Positions 24,654 through 33,960 are shown, numbered from the stretch's first letter. The stretch: 64,000 nucleotides of DNA from Breoghania sp037026715 (GCF_037026715.1 NZ_JBANCG010000003.1:186001-250000); one strand, 5' to 3'. A program made the numbers and translations. The notes: generated by a model not told the origin, from the sequence alone.

Positions 24654-26480
24654 TCAGTGATTGTCGCGCGGCACGCCCGGAATGCCGTGACTGCCGACAG
24701 CCGGTGCGGAATTCCCGACGTCCCGGTAGTTCACCGCCGGCCGCAAGACCATGCCCTTGTCGAACTGTTCGACGAGGCCGCGCTGGATCTCCTGCCAGGG
24801 CGTCTGGTTCGGCGCGTAGGCGAAGCCGCCCGCTTCCTCCAGCGCCCTGCGGCGGTCGGCAAGCTCGGCGTCGTCGATGAGGATGTCCGCCGTACAGGCG
24901 TTGAGGTCGATGCGCACGCGGTCGCCGGTCTTCAGGAGCGCGAGCCCGCCGCCGGCGGCCGCCTCCGGTGCCGCGTTGAGGATGGAAGGCGAGCCGGAGG
25001 TGCCCGACTGCCGGCCGTCGCCGATGCAGGGAAGCGCGGTGATGCCGCGCTTGATGAGGGCGGCCGGCGGCTGCATGTTGACGACTTCCGCCCCGCCCGG
25101 ATAGCCGATCGGCCCCGTGCCGCGAATGAACAGCATCGAATGCTCGTCGATGTCGAGCGCGGGATCCTCGATCCGGTCGTGGTAGTCCTCCGGACCCTCG
25201 AAGACGACGGCGCGGCCCTCGAAAGCGTTCGGGTCGTCCGGGTTTTCCAGATAGCGGGCGCGGAATTCCGGGGTGATAACGCTGGTCTTCATGATCGCGC
25301 TGTCGAAGAGATTGCCCTTCAGGTTGACGAAGCCCGCATCCTTCATCAGCGGGTCGGAAACCGGCCGGATCACCCTTGTGTCGAGGTTCTCGACGCCCTC
25401 GCAATTCTCGCCGATCGGCTTGCCGTTCGCCGTGATCGCGCCCGGGTGCGGCAGCATCCCCGCCTTCATCAGTTCCGCGATCACCGCCGGCACGCCGCCG
25501 GCATGGTGGTAGTCCTCGCCCAGATATTCGCCCGCAGGCTGCATGTTGACCAGAAGCGGCACGTGGTGGCCGATCTTCTGCCAGTCGTCGTTCTCCAGCG
25601 GCACGCCGAGATGCCGGGCGATGGCATTGAGGTGGATCGGCGCGTTGGTCGACCCGCCGATGGCGGAGTTGACCACGATGGCGTTTTCGAAGGCGGCGCG
25701 CGTCATGATGTCGGAAGGCTTCAGGTCCTCGTGCACCATGTCGACGATGCGCCGGCCGGTCAGATAGGACATCTGCCCGCGCTCGCGGTAGGGCGCGGGA
25801 ATGGCGGCGGAACCGGGCAACTGCATGCCAAGCGCCTCGGCCAGCGAATTCATCGTCGTCGCCGTTCCCATGGTGTTGCAGTAGCCCACCGACGGCGCGG
25901 AGGAGGCGACGAGGTCGGCAAAGCCGCCGACATCGATCTCGCCGGCCGCCAGCAGCTCGCGCGCCTTCCACACGATGGTGCCCGAGCCCGTGCGCTGGCC
26001 CTTGTACCAGCCGTTCAGCATCGGCCCGACGGAAAGCGCGATCGCCGGAATGTTGACGGTCGCCGCCGCCATCAGGCAGGCGGGGGTTGTCTTGTCGCAG
26101 CCGATGGTGAGCACGACGCCGTCGATCGGGTAGCCGTAGAGCAGTTCCACGAGGCCCAGATAGGCGAGGTTGCGGTCGAGCGTCGCCGTCGGGCGCTTGC
26201 CGGTTTCCTGGATCGGGTGGACGGGAAACTCGAAGGGAATGCCGCCGGCCTCGCGGATGCCGTCGCGCACGCGCTTGGCGAGTTCCAGGTGATGGCGGTT
26301 GCAGGGCGAAAGGTCCGAGCCGGTCTGGGCGATGCCGATGATCGGCTTGCCCGACTGCAGCTCCTCGCGCGTCAGTCCGAAATTCAGGTAGCGCTCCAGA
26401 TAGAGCGCGGTCATCGCCGGATTGTCGGGATTGTCGAACCAGGCTCTCGAGCGCAACATCCGGCGTTTGTCGTCAGTCAT
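24654..26480 (-). CDS. IlvD/Edd family dehydratase, probably acting on a sugar acid
   Basis: A 608-aa iron-sulfur dehydratase. Family motifs: IGIAQTGSDLSPCNRHH, TIGCDKTTPACLMAA (cluster cysteine and active-site lysine), VGYCNTMGTATTMNSLAEAL (second cluster cysteine), NSAIGGSTNAPIHLNAIARH, and near the C terminus GDGRQSGTSGSPSILN with the catalytic serine. Length exceeds ordinary IlvD (about 560-570 aa) and fits aldonate dehydratases such as xylonate or arabonate dehydratase, which use a [2Fe-2S] cluster. The start at 26480 follows GGGAGAG; the frame remains open 39 codons upstream without homology. With denD nearby, a role in sugar-acid catabolism is likely; the exact substrate is not readable. 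Confidence 0.88.
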   Translation of the reverse strand: MTDDKRRMLRSRAWFDNPDNPAMTALYLERYLNFGLTREELQSGKPIIGIAQTGSDLSPCNRHHLELAKRVRDGIREAGGIPFEFPVHPIQETGKRPTATLDRNLAYLGLVELLYGYPIDGVVLTIGCDKTTPACLMAAATVNIPAIALSVGPMLNGWYKGQRTGSGTIVWKARELLAAGEIDVGGFADLVASSAPSVGYCNTMGTATTMNSLAEALGMQLPGSAAIPAPYRERGQMSYLTGRRIVDMVHEDLKPSDIMTRAAFENAIVVNSAIGGSTNAPIHLNAIARHLGVPLENDDWQKIGHHVPLLVNMQPAGEYLGEDYHHAGGVPAVIAELMKAGMLPHPGAITANGKPIGENCEGVENLDTRVIRPVSDPLMKDAGFVNLKGNLFDSAIMKTSVITPEFRARYLENPDDPNAFEGRAVVFEGPEDYHDRIEDPALDIDEHSMLFIRGTGPIGYPGGAEVVNMQPPAALIKRGITALPCIGDGRQSGTSGSPSILNAAPEAAAGGGLALLKTGDRVRIDLNACTADILIDDAELADRRRALEEAGGFAYAPNQTPWQEIQRGLVEQFDKGMVLRPAVNYRDVGNSAPAVGSHGIPGVPRDNH

Positions 26481-26589
26481 TCCCGTTTCTCTCCCTCGCA
26501 CGTCGTGGCGCGGCGCTTGAAGCGCCATCATCGGTGCAACACTAATGCGTGCGGGGAAAAAAAATAGCCCGGCAGAGGTGGAGTTTCCT

Positions 26590-26820
26590 GTCCTCAAAGC
26601 CTGACCCGAAAATGGTAGTCGGTTCGTCGCCCCGAATTCTACGCGCCTTCATACCTCTCCATCGTCATCACCCGGCGAAGTCCGGGTGATCCAGCGCGTG
26701 CCCCGAATACTGCGGCTGAAGGTGGATTGCCCGGACTTCGCCGGGCAATGACGGCGGAGGGGCATGAGGGGAATAGCCGAAAGCGCGTAGCCCGATACCA
26801 TTTCCGGGCCGGGCTCTTAG
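26590..26820. repeat. Composite palindromic repeat, family B, copy 4
   Basis: The order of parts mirrors the 22.1-kb copy: CTGACCCGAAAATGG, then CTACGCGCCTTCATACC, CTCCATCGTCATCACCCGG, a second hairpin GATTGCCCGGACTTCGCCGG at about 26723, and a closing ACCATTTCCGGGCCGGGCTC arm that is inverse to the opening one. Confidence 0.75.
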
Positions 26821-26994
26821 GACGCGGGGGAACCTCCGCGTCGCTCCATCCTCCCGGGACACAACACCTTCGCGGGGATGACGTCGAAGGTGGAAGGCGG
26901 TTTGGAGGAAACAGCCTCCTCACCGCACGCCCCATGCCTCGCGTTCGATCTCTGCAGCGTCATCCCGGTTCTGCGAGACGTTACCCAACGGGGC

Positions 26995-27231
26995 CTATTC
27001 GTTGTGGCAGTCGGGACAACAGTAGTAACAGCCATCAATGTTGGGAGCCATTGCAGGATATTGCCGCCGCGCTGCCGCGATTGCGTCTCGACAATTGGAA
27101 TAGGTTCCCACCTGGAGCCGATTTTCAGGCTTCGGAAATCGAATGCAAGCTCCCGAATCTTCGTTGTGCAACTCGTAGTTCGATCCGCTCGACGAGTCCT
27201 GCTTATTCTTGTTTAAGATATATTTCGGCAT
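26995..27231 (-). CDS. Small cysteine-rich protein with CYYCC...CH tail
   Basis: A 78-aa soluble protein with six cysteines at 29, 47, 68, 71, 72 and 75 and His76; the last nine residues before the end, CYYCCPDCH, look like a metal- or redox-binding knuckle. The N-terminal half (KYILNKNKQD ... NYELHNEDSGACI) looks beta-like, and TYSNCRDAIAAARRQYP is helical. I have the impression of related unnamed proteins of 70-80 aa in other proteobacteria, with the same LNKN opening and CYYCC ending; I cannot name a function. The start at 27231 follows GAGAGGAAAC; another ATG lies 24 nt upstream. The surrounding 350 bp is much more AT-rich than the window, which suggests acquisition by transfer. Confidence 0.75.
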   Translation of the reverse strand: MPKYILNKNKQDSSSGSNYELHNEDSGACIRFPKPENRLQVGTYSNCRDAIAAARRQYPAMAPNIDGCYYCCPDCHNE

Positions 27232-27389
27232 TTGAGTTTCCTCTCTCTTTTGCAAATTACATATTGCATATTGAATATAATAATGACAATATAACGCAAC
27301 GTAATTACCCTGCCCCCCCTGCCCGGGGGCGCCTTTCTAATGGACGGACAGTGCGTTCTTTCTCCCGTCCTATTCCGCCGATTTCTTCC

Positions 27390-28157
27390 TCAACCTTCCC
27401 GCCGGCTCTGCCAGTCCCGCATCGCCTGGCCGAAGGCAGCGAAAATCCGCTTCGAGGTCTCGTCCGAGGCGACCCAGTATTCCGGGTGCCATTGCACGGC
27501 CAGCGTCCAGCCCTTCGCCCCGTCCGGGTGGGCGGCCTCGATGGTGCCGTCGGCGGCCAGCGCATCGGCGAGAAGGCCCGGCGCCAGCGCATCCACCGCC
27601 TGGCGGTGCAGCGAGTTCACCCGCGTCGTTCCGCCGTCCGGGCCGGCGCCGAGCGCGTCGGCGAGGCAGCTTCCCGGTTCCACCGTGATCTCGTGGGCAA
27701 GGCCGTAGCGCTCGTCCTGATTGTCGGATTGCGCCGCGCGGTGGTCCTGACGGCCCGGCAGGGTCTGGATCTCGGTGGCCAGCGTGCCGCCCAGCGCCAC
27801 GTTCATTTCCTGCATGCCGCGGCAGATCGCCAGAAGCGGAATGCCGAGCTCCAGCGCCCGGCGCACCAGCGGCAGGGTGGTGGCGTCGCGCTGCGTGTCG
27901 TAGGGTCCGTTCGCCTCGCTCGCCACCCCGCCATAAAGCGCGGGGTGAACGTTGCTGCGCGATCCCGTCAGCATTACCCCGTCGACGCGGGCGAGCACCG
28001 CATCGAGATCGATCGCCGGCCCGAGCGAGGGCAGGATCAGCGGAACGGCATCCGAACCGGCTATCAACGCTTCCAGGTAAGTTGCCGCAGCGGCGTGCCA
28101 GACATGCCCGTCGGCCGGGCGGACGTCGGCTGAAACGAGAGCGATCGGTCGTGTCAT
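27390..28157 (-). CDS. Class-I glutamine amidotransferase-like hydrolase (peptidase C26, PuuD type)
   Basis: A 255-aa member of the gamma-glutamyl-gamma-aminobutyrate hydrolase family. The nucleophile cysteine is in LLAICRGMQEMNVALGG (about residue 113), and the His/Glu of the triad are in VQWHPEYW (about residue 228). The VMLTGSRSNVHPALYGG and TTRVNSLHRQAVD blocks are typical. PuuD enzymes hydrolyse gamma-glutamyl-GABA in putrescine catabolism, but no puuABC genes are present, so the substrate could be another gamma-glutamyl compound. It stands alone, divergent from the TRAP binding-protein array. Confidence 0.88.
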   Translation of the reverse strand: MTRPIALVSADVRPADGHVWHAAAATYLEALIAGSDAVPLILPSLGPAIDLDAVLARVDGVMLTGSRSNVHPALYGGVASEANGPYDTQRDATTLPLVRRALELGIPLLAICRGMQEMNVALGGTLATEIQTLPGRQDHRAAQSDNQDERYGLAHEITVEPGSCLADALGAGPDGGTTRVNSLHRQAVDALAPGLLADALAADGTIEAAHPDGAKGWTLAVQWHPEYWVASDETSKRIFAAFGQAMRDWQSRREG

Positions 28158-28394
28158 CGTCTTTCTATATCCTTCGCAAACACCCGTATAATATGACTAT
28201 TTGCGTACAGGGTTCCACATAGAAACGGCAATTTAACTTGTAAATCTATGGGGTGTGCGTCTTATTATCTTGTTTGACGGGCCCCGCTCTGGCGGGGCCG
28301 GGCATCGCTGTTCCGGCTGGGACCCGGAGCGTGTGGTGCTGTCGCAGGCGCGGCACGTGCGTGTCGCGCGCTTTTTACTCGGGAGGAATACAGG
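28158..28394. other. AT-rich leader of the first TRAP binding protein
   Basis: The first 110 bp are AT-rich and contain a TATAAT hexamer at 28187-28192 without a convincing -35 partner at 17 bp. A hairpin GGGCCCCGCTCTGGCGGGGCC lies at about 28279-28299. GGGAGGAATAC provides the ribosome binding site for 28395. No sigma-54 motif is present. Confidence 0.4.
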
Positions 28395-29495
28395 ATGGAT
28401 CGTCGTTCGTTCTTGAAGAACGCCAGCATCGGTGCGACCGCCGCCGCGGCCACCACGCTCGCCGCGCCCGCGGTCCGGGCCCAGACCACCACCGAAATGG
28501 TCATCGTCTCCACGTGGCCGCGCGACTTTCCCGGCGTGGGCACGTCGGCGCAGCGCCTTGCCAAACGGATCAGCGAGCTCACCGAAGGTCGCATCGCCAC
28601 GCAATATTATGCCGCCGGCGAGCGCGTCGGCGCCTTCGACAGCTTCGATGAGGTCGCCTCCGGCAACGCGCAGGCCTATCTCGGCGCCGACTATTACTGG
28701 AAAGGCAAAAATCCGGCCTGGGCGTTTTTCACCGCCGTACCGTTCGGCCTGACCTATACCGAGATCGACGCCTGGATGAAGTTCGGCGGCGGACAGGCTC
28801 TGTGGGACGAACTGGGCGATGAATTCGGCCTCAAGTGCATGGCGGCCGGCAACACCGGCAGCCAGATGGGCGGTTGGTTCAACAAGGAAGTGAACACGGC
28901 CGACGACCTGAAGGGTCTGAAGATGCGCATGCCGGGGCTTGGCGGCGACGTCCTTGCCAAGCTCGGCGCCTCTCCTGTCTCGCTGCCCGGCGGCCAGATC
29001 TACGAAAACCTCGTCTCCGGCGCCATTGACGCCACCGAGTGGATCGGCCCGTGGAACGACTATTACCTGAAGCTCTACGAAGCCGCGAAATACTACTATT
29101 ACCCGGGCTTCCACGAGCCGGGCTCGCAGCTTTCGCTTGGCATGAACAAGTCCTGGTACTCCAAGCTGCCGGACATCGACAAGCAGATCATCGAAGCCGC
29201 CTGCATGGAGGAAAACGGCAAGCAGATGGCGGAGACCAACTGGAACAACGGCATCTTCCTCGACAAGCTGACCAACGAACATGGCGTGAAGCTGCGCAAG
29301 TTCTCCGACGAGATCTATGACGCGTTCGGCAAGGCCTCGGACGAGGTGTTCCAGGAAGCGATCGAGACCAACGACATCACCAAGCGCACCTATGAGAGCT
29401 TCGTGGCGGCGCGGTCCAATGTGGGGCGCTGGATGCTGCTGGCCGACACCGGATACACCGAGATGCGCAACCGCGTGCTCGGCATCTCCGTCTGA
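28395..29495 (+). CDS. TRAP transporter substrate-binding protein, Tat-exported, paralogue 1
   Basis: A 366-aa periplasmic receptor of the DctP family subgroup that includes 2-oxo acid (TakP), lactate and chloroaromatic binders. The twin-arginine signal (DRRSFLKNASIGATAA) ends at about residue 30 (VRA/QTT), so export is through Tat. Expected ligand-site residues are visible: Gln157 (GSQMGGW), Arg178 (LKMRMPGLGGD), Glu215-Trp216 (DATEWIGPWND). The order Gln, Arg, Glu-Trp is the one described for TakP, supporting a 2-oxo carboxylate ligand; that is inference. It is first of three same-length paralogues. A terminator directly after its stop indicates its own transcript. Confidence 0.93.
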   Translation: MDRRSFLKNASIGATAAAATTLAAPAVRAQTTTEMVIVSTWPRDFPGVGTSAQRLAKRISELTEGRIATQYYAAGERVGAFDSFDEVASGNAQAYLGADYYWKGKNPAWAFFTAVPFGLTYTEIDAWMKFGGGQALWDELGDEFGLKCMAAGNTGSQMGGWFNKEVNTADDLKGLKMRMPGLGGDVLAKLGASPVSLPGGQIYENLVSGAIDATEWIGPWNDYYLKLYEAAKYYYYPGFHEPGSQLSLGMNKSWYSKLPDIDKQIIEAACMEENGKQMAETNWNNGIFLDKLTNEHGVKLRKFSDEIYDAFGKASDEVFQEAIETNDITKRTYESFVAARSNVGRWMLLADTGYTEMRNRVLGISV

Positions 29496-29564
29496 TTTCC
29501 CGCCGCCGCGGGTCTTCGGACAAGGCAGGCGGCGGAGCCGGGCTCCCGGGAGGGAGAGCGATGG

Positions 29565-29593
29565 GGGCGATGCGGGAAACCGCATCGCCCTTT
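29565..29593 (+). terminator. Terminator after TRAP binding protein 1
   Basis: A perfect 11-bp stem (GGGCGATGCGG with CCGCATCGCCC), GAAA tetraloop and TTT tail, 70 nt after the stop codon. Confidence 0.8.
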
Positions 29594-30030
29594 CCCGTTT
29601 CGGGCTTTCCTTCGGGGTGATTCCCGCATCGTCAGTCGTTTTCTCCACAGGCTTCATCCGGCTTCGTCGCGACGAAACCCGTGTCCACCCCGCCCGCCCC
29701 CCACCCCGGCCCCCACCCCGATACCCGCCCAGCAGTTGCCCGATACCTGCCCTGTTCCCCACGCCGGCGCGCGCGAGGCTCTCGTAACGGCTCCAAGGCA
29801 AGCATGCGAATTTGCCATGTATAGCGAAATATAATGTCGAAACGACGTAGCAGATGCGACAAATCTTCCGATTGTACGACGCAATGTGAGTTTTTCTTGT
29901 GCGGCGGCAGCGCCTGCGCAATATAGCGATTTCCGGGCCTTACGTGTCCGGTTCGCATGCCTCGTTTCGCTGGGGCACGTGTAACGAGCGTTGCGTCATA
30001 AGCCTACGCAATAATTGGGAGGAATGTATT
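29594..30030. other. Leader region of TRAP binding protein 2
   Basis: A 437-bp stretch with no credible gene. The first half is C-rich (CCGCCCGCCCCCCACCCCG near 29690). The second half is AT-rich with ATATAATGTCG near 29829 and ends in GGGAGGAATGTATT before the start codon. A control region is likely, but no promoter or operator can be pinned down. Confidence 0.4.
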
Positions 30031-31131
30031 ATGGATCGTCGCTCATTTCTGAAGAAGGCGGGTGTCGGAACCGCGGCCACGGCCACCGCGGCGCTTGCCG
30101 CACCTGCGGTGCGGGCGCAGACCACCACGGACATGGTGATCGTCGCGACCTGGCCGCGCGATTTTCCGGGCCCCGGCACCGGCAGCCAGCGGCTCGCCAA
30201 GCGCATTGCCGACCTTTCCGAAGGCCGCATCAACGTGCAGTACTTCGCCGCCGGCGAGCGCGTCGGCGCCTTCGACGTGTTCGACGAGGTGGCGTCCGGC
30301 AACGCGCAGGCCTATTGCTCGGCCGACTACTACTTCAAGGGCAAGGATCCCGGCTTCTCCTACTACACCTCCGTTCCCTTCGGCCTCACCTACGCGGAGA
30401 TGGACGCGTGGATGAAATTCGGCGGCGGCCAGGAGCTTTGGGACGAACTGGCCGACGGCTATGGCCTCAAGCCGTTTGCGGCCGGCAACACCGCCACCCA
30501 GATGGCCGGCTGGTACAACAAGGAAATCAACTCCGTCGACGATCTGCGCGGCCTCAAGATGCGTATTCCGGGCCTCGGCGGCGACATCATGTCGAAGCTC
30601 GGCGTCGCGCCCGTCTCGCTGCCGGCCAGCCAGAGCTACGAGGCGCTGGTCGCAGGCACCATCGACGCGGCCGAATGGATCGGCCCGTGGAACGACTATT
30701 TCCTGAAGTATTACGAGGTCGCGAAGTACTACTATTATCCGGGCCTGCACGAAGCCGCCTCGCAGCTTTCGATGAGCGTCAACAAGTCGTGGTTCTCCGG
30801 CCTGCCGAAGATCGACCAGGAGATCATCAGAGCCTCCTGCATGGTGGAGAACGCCATGATGACGGCCGAGTTCAACCACAACAGCGGCCTCTACCTCGAC
30901 AAGCTGATCAACGAGCACGGCGTGAAGCTGCGCCGCTTCCCCGACGAGGTGCTGGACGAAATGGGCGTGGCCGCGGAAGCGGTGTTCCAGACCACCATCG
31001 AGCATTCCGACCTCACGCGCCGCATCCACGAGAGCTTCCTCAAGGCGCGGGCCGATCTGGGTCGCTGGATGCTGCTGGCCGATACCGGCTACACCGAGCA
31101 GCGCAACCGGGTGCTCGGCATCACGGTCTGA
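30031..31131 (+). CDS. TRAP transporter substrate-binding protein, Tat-exported, paralogue 2
   Basis: Same 366-aa length and layout as paralogue 1, with a Tat signal (DRRSFLKKAGVGTAATATA). Ligand-site landmarks are kept: Gln157 (ATQMAGW), Arg178 (LKMRIPGLGGD), Glu215-Trp216 (DAAEWIGPWND). It is the most divergent of the three: the pocket loop reads PASQSYEALVAGTID where 1 and 3 read PGGQIYENLVSGAID, and HEAASQLSM replaces HEPGSQLSL. These changes near the ligand suggest a different preference within the same acid class. Transcribed from its own leader. Confidence 0.93.
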   Translation: MDRRSFLKKAGVGTAATATAALAAPAVRAQTTTDMVIVATWPRDFPGPGTGSQRLAKRIADLSEGRINVQYFAAGERVGAFDVFDEVASGNAQAYCSADYYFKGKDPGFSYYTSVPFGLTYAEMDAWMKFGGGQELWDELADGYGLKPFAAGNTATQMAGWYNKEINSVDDLRGLKMRIPGLGGDIMSKLGVAPVSLPASQSYEALVAGTIDAAEWIGPWNDYFLKYYEVAKYYYYPGLHEAASQLSMSVNKSWFSGLPKIDQEIIRASCMVENAMMTAEFNHNSGLYLDKLINEHGVKLRRFPDEVLDEMGVAAEAVFQTTIEHSDLTRRIHESFLKARADLGRWMLLADTGYTEQRNRVLGITV

Positions 31132-31145
31132 TCGGCAAGACGGCT

Positions 31146-31173
31146 GCCGCCTGCCGTCGTTTCGGCGGGCGGC
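31146..31173 (+). terminator. Hairpin after TRAP binding protein 2
   Basis: An 11-bp stem with one mismatch (GCCGCCTGCCG with CGGCGGGCGGC), 6-nt loop, starting 15 nt after the stop codon. There is no T run; it may stabilise the mRNA 3' end rather than terminate. Confidence 0.5.
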
Positions 31174-31614
31174 GTGGCGTCGCCATCCGGCGGTTTCCGG
31201 CCGCTTAGCGGAAACTCGACCGGATGATCAAATACGTCAGCAGTCCTTGCCTTTTCGTATGACGCTACGTAAACATACGCCTCCGCCCGGCGGGATTCGT
31301 CGGGCGGGGCCGGAATATCCGCTCGTCAGGGTAATTCGGTTCCGCGCGTTCCGATACCGGAAAGCAAAGGTGTACTTATCGCGGTCCGGGTCCTCGTATT
31401 CGTCTGCACAAAAATGCGCCAGATAATATCGTATTCATAACTCGTGGCCGTATGCGAGACTTTGGCTTGTATACTGTCAGGACATGCGCTTTATATCAGA
31501 GCCGGGACCCTGAGGAGGGGAACGGCGCGCTTCAAACCGGGCGGGGAGGCCGGGAGAGGCGCCGTTGAATGCGCGACTTGCCGGACGCGCACATTCAGTT
31601 TGGGAGGTTTTTTC
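31174..31614. other. Leader region of TRAP binding protein 3
   Basis: A 441-bp gap without a gene. A 6-bp dyad CGTATG...CATACG (31256-31279, 12-nt spacer) is a possible operator, and the part from 31360 to 31500 is AT-rich with GATAATATCG near 31420 and TATACT near 31472. The ribosome binding site GGGAGG precedes the start at 31615. Confidence 0.4.
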
Positions 31615-32715
31615 ATGAATCGTCGCTCGTTTTTGAAGAATGCCAGCATTGGTGCGACGGCCGCTGCGGCCACCACGCTCGCCGCGCCCGCGGTCCGGGC
31701 GCAGAACGTCACCGACATGGTCATCGTTTCCACCTGGCCGCGGGACTTTCCCGGCCTCGGCTCGTCCGCGCAGCGGTTGGCCGCGCGCATCGGCGAGCTG
31801 TCGGAGGGGCGTCTCGCCGTCCAGTATTTCGCGGCCGGCGAGCGCGTCGGCGCCTTCGACAGCTTCGATGAAGTGGCTTCCGGAAACGCCCAGGCCTATA
31901 TCGGCGCCGAATATTACTGGAAGGGCAAGCACCCCGCCTTTGCCTATTTCGCTTCCGTGCCGTTCGGGCTGACCTATCCGGAAATGGACGCCTGGATGAA
32001 GTTCGGCGGCGGCCAGGATCTGTGGGACGAACTGTCCGACGGCTTCGGCATCCAGGCGTTCTCCGCCGGCAATACCGGCGTGCAGATGGGCGGCTGGTTC
32101 AACAAGGAAATCGAGACGGCCGATGATCTGAAGGGCCTGAAGATGCGCATGCCGGGTCTCGGCGGCGACGTTCTGGCCAAGCTCGGCGCCTCGCCGGTCT
32201 CGCTGCCCGGCGGTCAGATCTACGAAAATCTCGTCTCCGGCGCCATCGATGCGACCGAGTGGGTGGGGCCCTGGAACGATTACTTCCTGAAGCTCTACGA
32301 GGCGGCGCAATACTACTACTACCCCGGCATGCACGAGCCCGGCCTGCAACTGGCGCTGGGGACCAACAAGTCGTGGTACTCCGGCCTGTCGAAAATCGAC
32401 CAGCAGATCATCAAGGCCGCGTGCATGGAGGAAAACGCCATGCAGGCCGCCGAGACGAACCAGAACAACGGCACCTACCTCGACAAGCTCATCAACGAGC
32501 ACGGCGTGAAGCTCAGGAAGTTCTCCAACGAGATCTACGACGCCTTCGGCGAGGCCTCCGAGGCGGTGTTCGCCGAAACGGTGGAGCATTCCGATCTCGC
32601 CAGGCGCACGCACGAGAGCTTCGCCAAGGCGCGCTCCGATCTCGGCCGCTGGATGCTTCTGGCCGATACCGGCTACACCGAGCAGCGCAACCGCGTGCTC
32701 GGCATCACCGTGTGA
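31615..32715 (+). CDS. TRAP transporter substrate-binding protein, Tat-exported, paralogue 3
   Basis: Third 366-aa receptor. Its signal region (NRRSFLKNASIGATAA and on to APAVRAQ) is residue-for-residue the same as paralogue 1 and almost the same at the DNA level, and the mature parts are visibly closest to each other; recent duplication or gene conversion is likely. Landmarks: Gln157 (GVQMGGW), Arg178, Glu215-Trp216 (DATEWVGPWND). A difference from paralogue 1 is HEPGLQLAL in place of HEPGSQLSL near residue 245. The start at 31615 follows GGGAGG; the frame is open 57 codons earlier without homology. It lies immediately before the first permease pair. Confidence 0.93.
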   Translation: MNRRSFLKNASIGATAAAATTLAAPAVRAQNVTDMVIVSTWPRDFPGLGSSAQRLAARIGELSEGRLAVQYFAAGERVGAFDSFDEVASGNAQAYIGAEYYWKGKHPAFAYFASVPFGLTYPEMDAWMKFGGGQDLWDELSDGFGIQAFSAGNTGVQMGGWFNKEIETADDLKGLKMRMPGLGGDVLAKLGASPVSLPGGQIYENLVSGAIDATEWVGPWNDYFLKLYEAAQYYYYPGMHEPGLQLALGTNKSWYSGLSKIDQQIIKAACMEENAMQAAETNQNNGTYLDKLINEHGVKLRKFSNEIYDAFGEASEAVFAETVEHSDLARRTHESFAKARSDLGRWMLLADTGYTEQRNRVLGITV

Positions 32716-32732
32716 TCGCAGGCGATGCAAAC

Positions 32733-32761
32733 CCGCGGGCGGCCCCACCGGCCGCCTGCGG
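32733..32761 (+). terminator. Hairpin after TRAP binding protein 3
   Basis: A 12-bp stem with one mismatch (CCGCGGGCGGCC with GGCCGCCTGCGG). It lacks a T run, so it may reduce rather than stop read-through into the permease genes. A 13-bp direct repeat (TCCATGGTTCCGC at 32784 and 32800) follows. Confidence 0.5.
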
Positions 32762-32962
32762 ACGTTGCAGGCCTGAGCGAATGTCCATGGTTCCGCTGTT
32801 CCATGGTTCCGCGTCGTCGGGATGCTGCGTCACCAAGGTTTCGATAGGCGGCGGGTGCGGCGATATCGTCGCGCCGCCGCAACACTGATCGAGGCAAAGA
32901 TCGCGATACCGCTCGCAACAGCAGCCCGGCTCGGACCGGGCGCCAGGTCGAACGAGAACATT

Positions 32963-33904
32963 ATGATTTTCCGTCTCTTCGGCTGGTCGGTTCTGGCCGT
33001 CCTCGCCGCCTATCTCCTCAACGACTACCTGACCTACTGGCAGGGCATGCCGGGCCCTGCGGCGTTCGGCTCGGGCGATCCGCTGGCGCTGCTGCAGGCC
33101 GGCATTTACGTGGTGGCGATCGGCCTCGGCGCCGCCTACGTGCTCAGCCACAAGGAGACGCCGCTGCGCGCCGATTCCCGGCGGATCTCCGACATCAACG
33201 CCTTCCTCATCCGCGCCGCATTCTGGATGGTGGTCACGGTCGGGCTCGCCGATATGGTGATCTCGTTCCTGCGGGTGGAAGGGTTTCTGGAGGCGCTCGT
33301 CGGTCATCAGATCGCCGGCGATCTCGGCCGTTCGCAATGGCGCGGGCCCTATGTCCACATGCCGCTGATCGGGCTCTCGATCGTGCTGGCCGCCTTCACG
33401 CGCACGCTGGGCTTTCCCTGGCTGGCGCTGCTCGTCGTCGCGGCGGAGCTGATGATCGTGATCTTCCGCTTCGTGTTTTCCTACGAGCAGGCCTTCATGG
33501 CCGATCTGGTGCGCTTCTGGTACGCGGCGCTGTTCCTGTTCGCCTCCGCCTACACGCTGAAGGAGGAGGGGCACGTGCGCGTCGACGTGTTCTACACGAA
33601 CTTCTCCGTGCGCACGAAAGGCTACGTCAACGCCTTCGGTTCGGTGGTCTTCGGCATCGCGCTGTGCTGGGTGATCCTGGTGGTCGGCATGGGCGGCAAG
33701 TCCAACATCATCAACTCGCCGCTCCTGTCGTTCGAGACGACCCAGGCCGGCTTCGGGCTCTACGTGAAGTATCTGATGGCCGGCTTCCTCGCCATCTTCG
33801 CCACGTCGATGATGATCCAGTTCGTCAGCTATTTCCTCGACGCGGTGGCCGATATCCGCGGCGAGCCGGGCGGGCGCGACCACGACGTCCACGCCATCCA
33901 GTAG
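32963..33904 (+). CDS. TRAP transporter small permease, long form
   Basis: A 313-aa DctQ-family membrane protein. The canonical four-helix DctQ core is in the C-terminal half (FMADLVRFWYAALFLFASAY, then KEEGHVRVDVFY, FGSVVFGIALCWVILVV), while the first 150 residues add about four more hydrophobic segments. This long form is typical for partners of the FcbT3-type large permease. The start at 32963 is chosen for the hydrophobic MIFRLFGWSVLAVLAAYLL opening; the frame is open 47 codons upstream without homology. It precedes the extended DctM by 56 nt. Confidence 0.88.
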   Translation: MIFRLFGWSVLAVLAAYLLNDYLTYWQGMPGPAAFGSGDPLALLQAGIYVVAIGLGAAYVLSHKETPLRADSRRISDINAFLIRAAFWMVVTVGLADMVISFLRVEGFLEALVGHQIAGDLGRSQWRGPYVHMPLIGLSIVLAAFTRTLGFPWLALLVVAAELMIVIFRFVFSYEQAFMADLVRFWYAALFLFASAYTLKEEGHVRVDVFYTNFSVRTKGYVNAFGSVVFGIALCWVILVVGMGGKSNIINSPLLSFETTQAGFGLYVKYLMAGFLAIFATSMMIQFVSYFLDAVADIRGEPGGRDHDVHAIQ

Positions 33905-33960
33905 CCAGCCAGAAAGCCGGGCGCCAGCCCGTCCGGCACGTCCTGCCCAGAGAGATTTTC

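Noticed and set aside
28187..28192. TATAAT as the promoter of the first TRAP receptor
   Set aside because: It has no acceptable -35 hexamer at 16-18 bp, and the region is generally AT-rich, so the match may be chance.
28158..31614. Sigma-54 promoters before the three Tat-exported receptors
   Set aside because: GGCAC-like strings near 28360 and 29977 do not have TTGC at the required 10-bp GG-to-GC spacing, so DctD control is not supported there.
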